Source: Planctomycetota bacterium (GTDB lineage Bacteria > Planctomycetota > Phycisphaerae > WQYP01). From it: a stretch of 7,251 bases of DNA. The position numbers and the translations under genes are program-made. A model generated the notes under the pieces. The model ran no database searches and had not been told where the DNA came from. It saw only the letters and a program-made list of their open reading frames with translations. The DNA lies in NCBI GenBank assembly GCA_021799715.1, contig JAJYZY010000120.1:1-7251 (forward strand), in the 5' to 3' direction. This document shows positions 5,584-7,251 of the stretch, in pieces. Each line of letters starts with the position of its first letter. The first letter of the stretch is position 1.

Positions 5584-6702
5584 ATGCTCCAAATCGCTCT
5601 GGGACTATTTTTCAGCAGTTTGGCGCTGTGCGTGCTGGGCACCGCGGTTGTGCGGCGCTATTCGGCGCGCATCGGTTTAATTGATCAGCCGGGCTTGCGC
5701 AAGGTCCATCATGCTCCCATCGCCCGCAGCGGGGGAATTGCCATATTCTGGGCGATTGGCCTTCCCTTGATTTGCGGTATTGCGGTCGCCGGTTTGTTTG
5801 CCCATCAGCCGTTGGAAAATTATTTGCCGGCCTCCGTGCGCGTATATTTGCCGGGCTTGGCGGCCCATCGGCTGCTGGCGTTGTGGCTGCTGATCTGCAC
5901 GCTGGGAATTCATATTCTCGGGTTGGTGGATGATCGTAATGCCATGCGGGCGGTTCCGAAACTGCTGTGGCAGTTGCTGATGGCGGCCGCTCTGGTTGGC
6001 GGCGGGGAGTGTATTCAAACCGGTGGTTTCCGGGTGCTGACGTTTCTGGATCATCTTTTCCCCGGCGGAGAACTGCTTTCCGCGGCGGCCAGCGTACTGT
6101 GGATTGTCGTGCTTACCAATGCGTTTAATTTCATGGACAACATGGACGGCCTGTCTGCGGGTGTGGCGGCGATATGTGGTTCGCTTTTCTTTATCGGTGC
6201 CGTGCAAACGCACCAGTGGTTTATCTGCGGTTTGCTGCTGCTTTATGTCGGCGCGGCGACGGGCTTCCTGTTCCATAATTTTCCGCCGGCAAAAATATTT
6301 ATGGGTGACGGCGGCAGCATGGTTCTGGGATTTTTTCTGGCCGCGTTGACCATTCGCACCACGTTTTACGCCGGCCATGGGCGCTGGTATGCGGTCCTTA
6401 TGCCGTTGGTGGTGGCCGCGGTTCCGCTCTACGATTTTGTGGTGGTATGCCTGTTGCGGCTACATCGGGGCCGCAGTCCGTTTTTGGGGGATACCAATCA
6501 TTTTTCACATCGGCTAACGCGGCATGGCTTTACCAAGCGCGGCGCGGTGCTGGTGATTTATGCCGTAACATTGGCCAGCGGATTGTCCGCCCCGCTGCTG
6601 GCCCAGGCCAACGGATTTGAGGCGGTGCTTATCGCCGCGCAGTGTCTAAGCGTGTTAACCATTGTGGGAATTCTGGAACGCCTGGGAGAGCATGTGCAAT
6701 GA
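5584..6702 (+). CDS. Undecaprenyl-phosphate sugar-1-phosphate transferase (WecA/TagO family)
   Basis: Members of this integral membrane family transfer a sugar-1-phosphate (often GlcNAc-1-P) from a UDP-sugar to undecaprenyl phosphate, the first step of O-antigen, teichoic acid or related glycan assembly. The 372-residue product has about ten hydrophobic segments and the family motifs in order: LIDQPGLRKVHHAPIARSGG (32-51), LGLVDDRNAM (112-121), NAFNFMDNMDGLSAG (179-193, with the catalytic-type Asp pair D185/D188), NFPPAKIFMGDGGSMVLGF (232-250) and GDTNHFSHRL (302-311). In the last motif, the usual D-x-x-H-x-H-H-x-L has Ser308 at the first His of the HH pair. GAGG lies 7 nt before the ATG at 5584; another ATG at 5580 is out of frame. 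The length is normal. It is 42 bp after the DUF4416 gene and overlaps the next gene by 4 bases, so translation is probably coupled. The exact sugar cannot be read from the sequence. Confidence 0.93.
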   Translation: MLQIALGLFFSSLALCVLGTAVVRRYSARIGLIDQPGLRKVHHAPIARSGGIAIFWAIGLPLICGIAVAGLFAHQPLENYLPASVRVYLPGLAAHRLLALWLLICTLGIHILGLVDDRNAMRAVPKLLWQLLMAAALVGGGECIQTGGFRVLTFLDHLFPGGELLSAAASVLWIVVLTNAFNFMDNMDGLSAGVAAICGSLFFIGAVQTHQWFICGLLLLYVGAATGFLFHNFPPAKIFMGDGGSMVLGFFLAALTIRTTFYAGHGRWYAVLMPLVVAAVPLYDFVVVCLLRLHRGRSPFLGDTNHFSHRLTRHGFTKRGAVLVIYAVTLASGLSAPLLAQANGFEAVLIAAQCLSVLTIVGILERLGEHVQ

Positions 6703-7251
6703 ATCAGGCGCAACGCAACACCGTGGCGTGGATGGCCCTGGCTGCATTGCTGGTGGTTCTGTGCCTTCGCCTGACCATACCCGAGCCGATCGGCGACGGA
6801 GTCTGGAGTGGAAGCGTGGCATTTTTGCACACGGGCGCATCGACAGTGGGGAACCTGACCGGGCCGGCGGAGGTCATGGGATTGGGCATTTTATCGCTGC
6901 TGATCTGCGGTGTTGCGCTTATGGCGTGCGAATCTATTTCCGCAGGTAAGTGGGTGCAGTTGGGGATAATTGCATTGGTGCTGGCGGCGGCGGTTGCGGC
7001 GATTTTCACGGCGGCCAATCGGTTTGCCGCCCTGGTTGGGGTCTTTGATCTGGGCATGGCGCTATTGGGCGGATGGACAGCGGGAATTTTATGCCATACG
7101 CCGCGGCGACAACGACTGGTCATTGCCGTGCTGGCAGGGTTGCTTTGCGCTGTAACACTTAAAGGCCTATATCAGCGGTATGTGGAAATTCCCCAGACGA
7201 TTCATTATTTTCAAAAGCATCAACAACAGTGGCTCCGCCAATCCGGCGTGC
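6699..7251 (+). CDS. Multi-pass membrane protein, probably O-antigen ligase/polymerase-like, partial
   Basis: The frame opens at ATG 6699, which overlaps the transferase stop as ATGA, and stays open for 184 codons to the right edge, so only the N-terminal part is present. Five hydrophobic segments are visible at about residues 10-28, 57-77, 86-106, 110-132 and 139-157. They are followed by a polar stretch, KGLYQRYVEIPQTIHYFQKH (155-174). That pattern and the position directly after a WecA-type transferase resemble the N-terminal half of O-antigen ligase/polymerase (WaaL/Wzy-like) proteins, which move or join lipid-linked glycans on the outer face of the inner membrane. The diagnostic later part of the family is outside the window, so this assignment is an inference from topology and context. 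The start is supported by the translational overlap typical of operon genes. Confidence 0.75.
   Translation, partial: MNQAQRNTVAWMALAALLVVLCLRLTIPEPIGDGVWSGSVAFLHTGASTVGNLTGPAEVMGLGILSLLICGVALMACESISAGKWVQLGIIALVLAAAVAAIFTAANRFAALVGVFDLGMALLGGWTAGILCHTPRRQRLVIAVLAGLLCAVTLKGLYQRYVEIPQTIHYFQKHQQQWLRQSGV

Noticed and set aside
5677..6378. Minus-strand open frame of 233 codons
   Set aside because: It is antisense to the WecA/TagO-type transferase. Its Gln/His/Arg-rich product with no domain is typical of a shadow of a GC-rich membrane protein gene.

Overview
The window looks like chromosomal core sequence from a GC-moderate Gram-negative-type bacterium, most likely a member of Planctomycetota (Phycisphaerae-like). 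This rests on the flavour of the DnaA domain IV signature (RKTRHSLEEIG..FGGRDHTTV), a WecA/TagO-type transferase with the NHFSHRL variant, a DUF4416 protein, and dnaA lying away from dnaN/recF. The placement is inferred from recognised protein style and not from a search. Nothing points to a phage, plasmid, insertion sequence, CRISPR array, tRNA or rRNA.

Left part, minus strand (1-4631). Read in the direction of transcription, the order is accA (carboxyltransferase alpha subunit of acetyl-CoA carboxylase), a 634-bp gap, dnaA (replication initiator), a 295-bp gap, then an exported TPR-like protein that runs off the left edge. The last gene has a good sigma70-type promoter of its own and a roughly 120-nt leader. 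The accA-dnaA gap holds an AT-rich palindromic element, a GC hairpin and, just before the dnaA ribosome binding site, two mutually exclusive hairpins. No convincing DnaA boxes were found, so an origin is not called.

Right part, plus strand (4632-7251). A 358-bp divergent region separates accA from a plus-strand gene cluster: a DUF4416 protein, a polyprenyl-phosphate sugar-1-phosphate transferase of the WecA/TagO family, and a multi-pass membrane protein that starts inside the transferase stop codon (ATGA overlap) and runs off the right edge. The last resembles the N-terminal part of O-antigen ligase/polymerase-type proteins. The cluster therefore probably starts a cell-surface polysaccharide operon: the transferase would load the first sugar phosphate onto the lipid carrier and the following membrane protein would act later in polymerisation or ligation.

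The least explained items are the DUF4416 protein at the head of the glycan cluster, the switch-like dnaA leader, the 29-nt near-perfect palindrome in the accA/DUF4416 divergent region, and the AT-rich palindrome downstream of accA. No clearly new multi-gene system is visible; most of the window is housekeeping.
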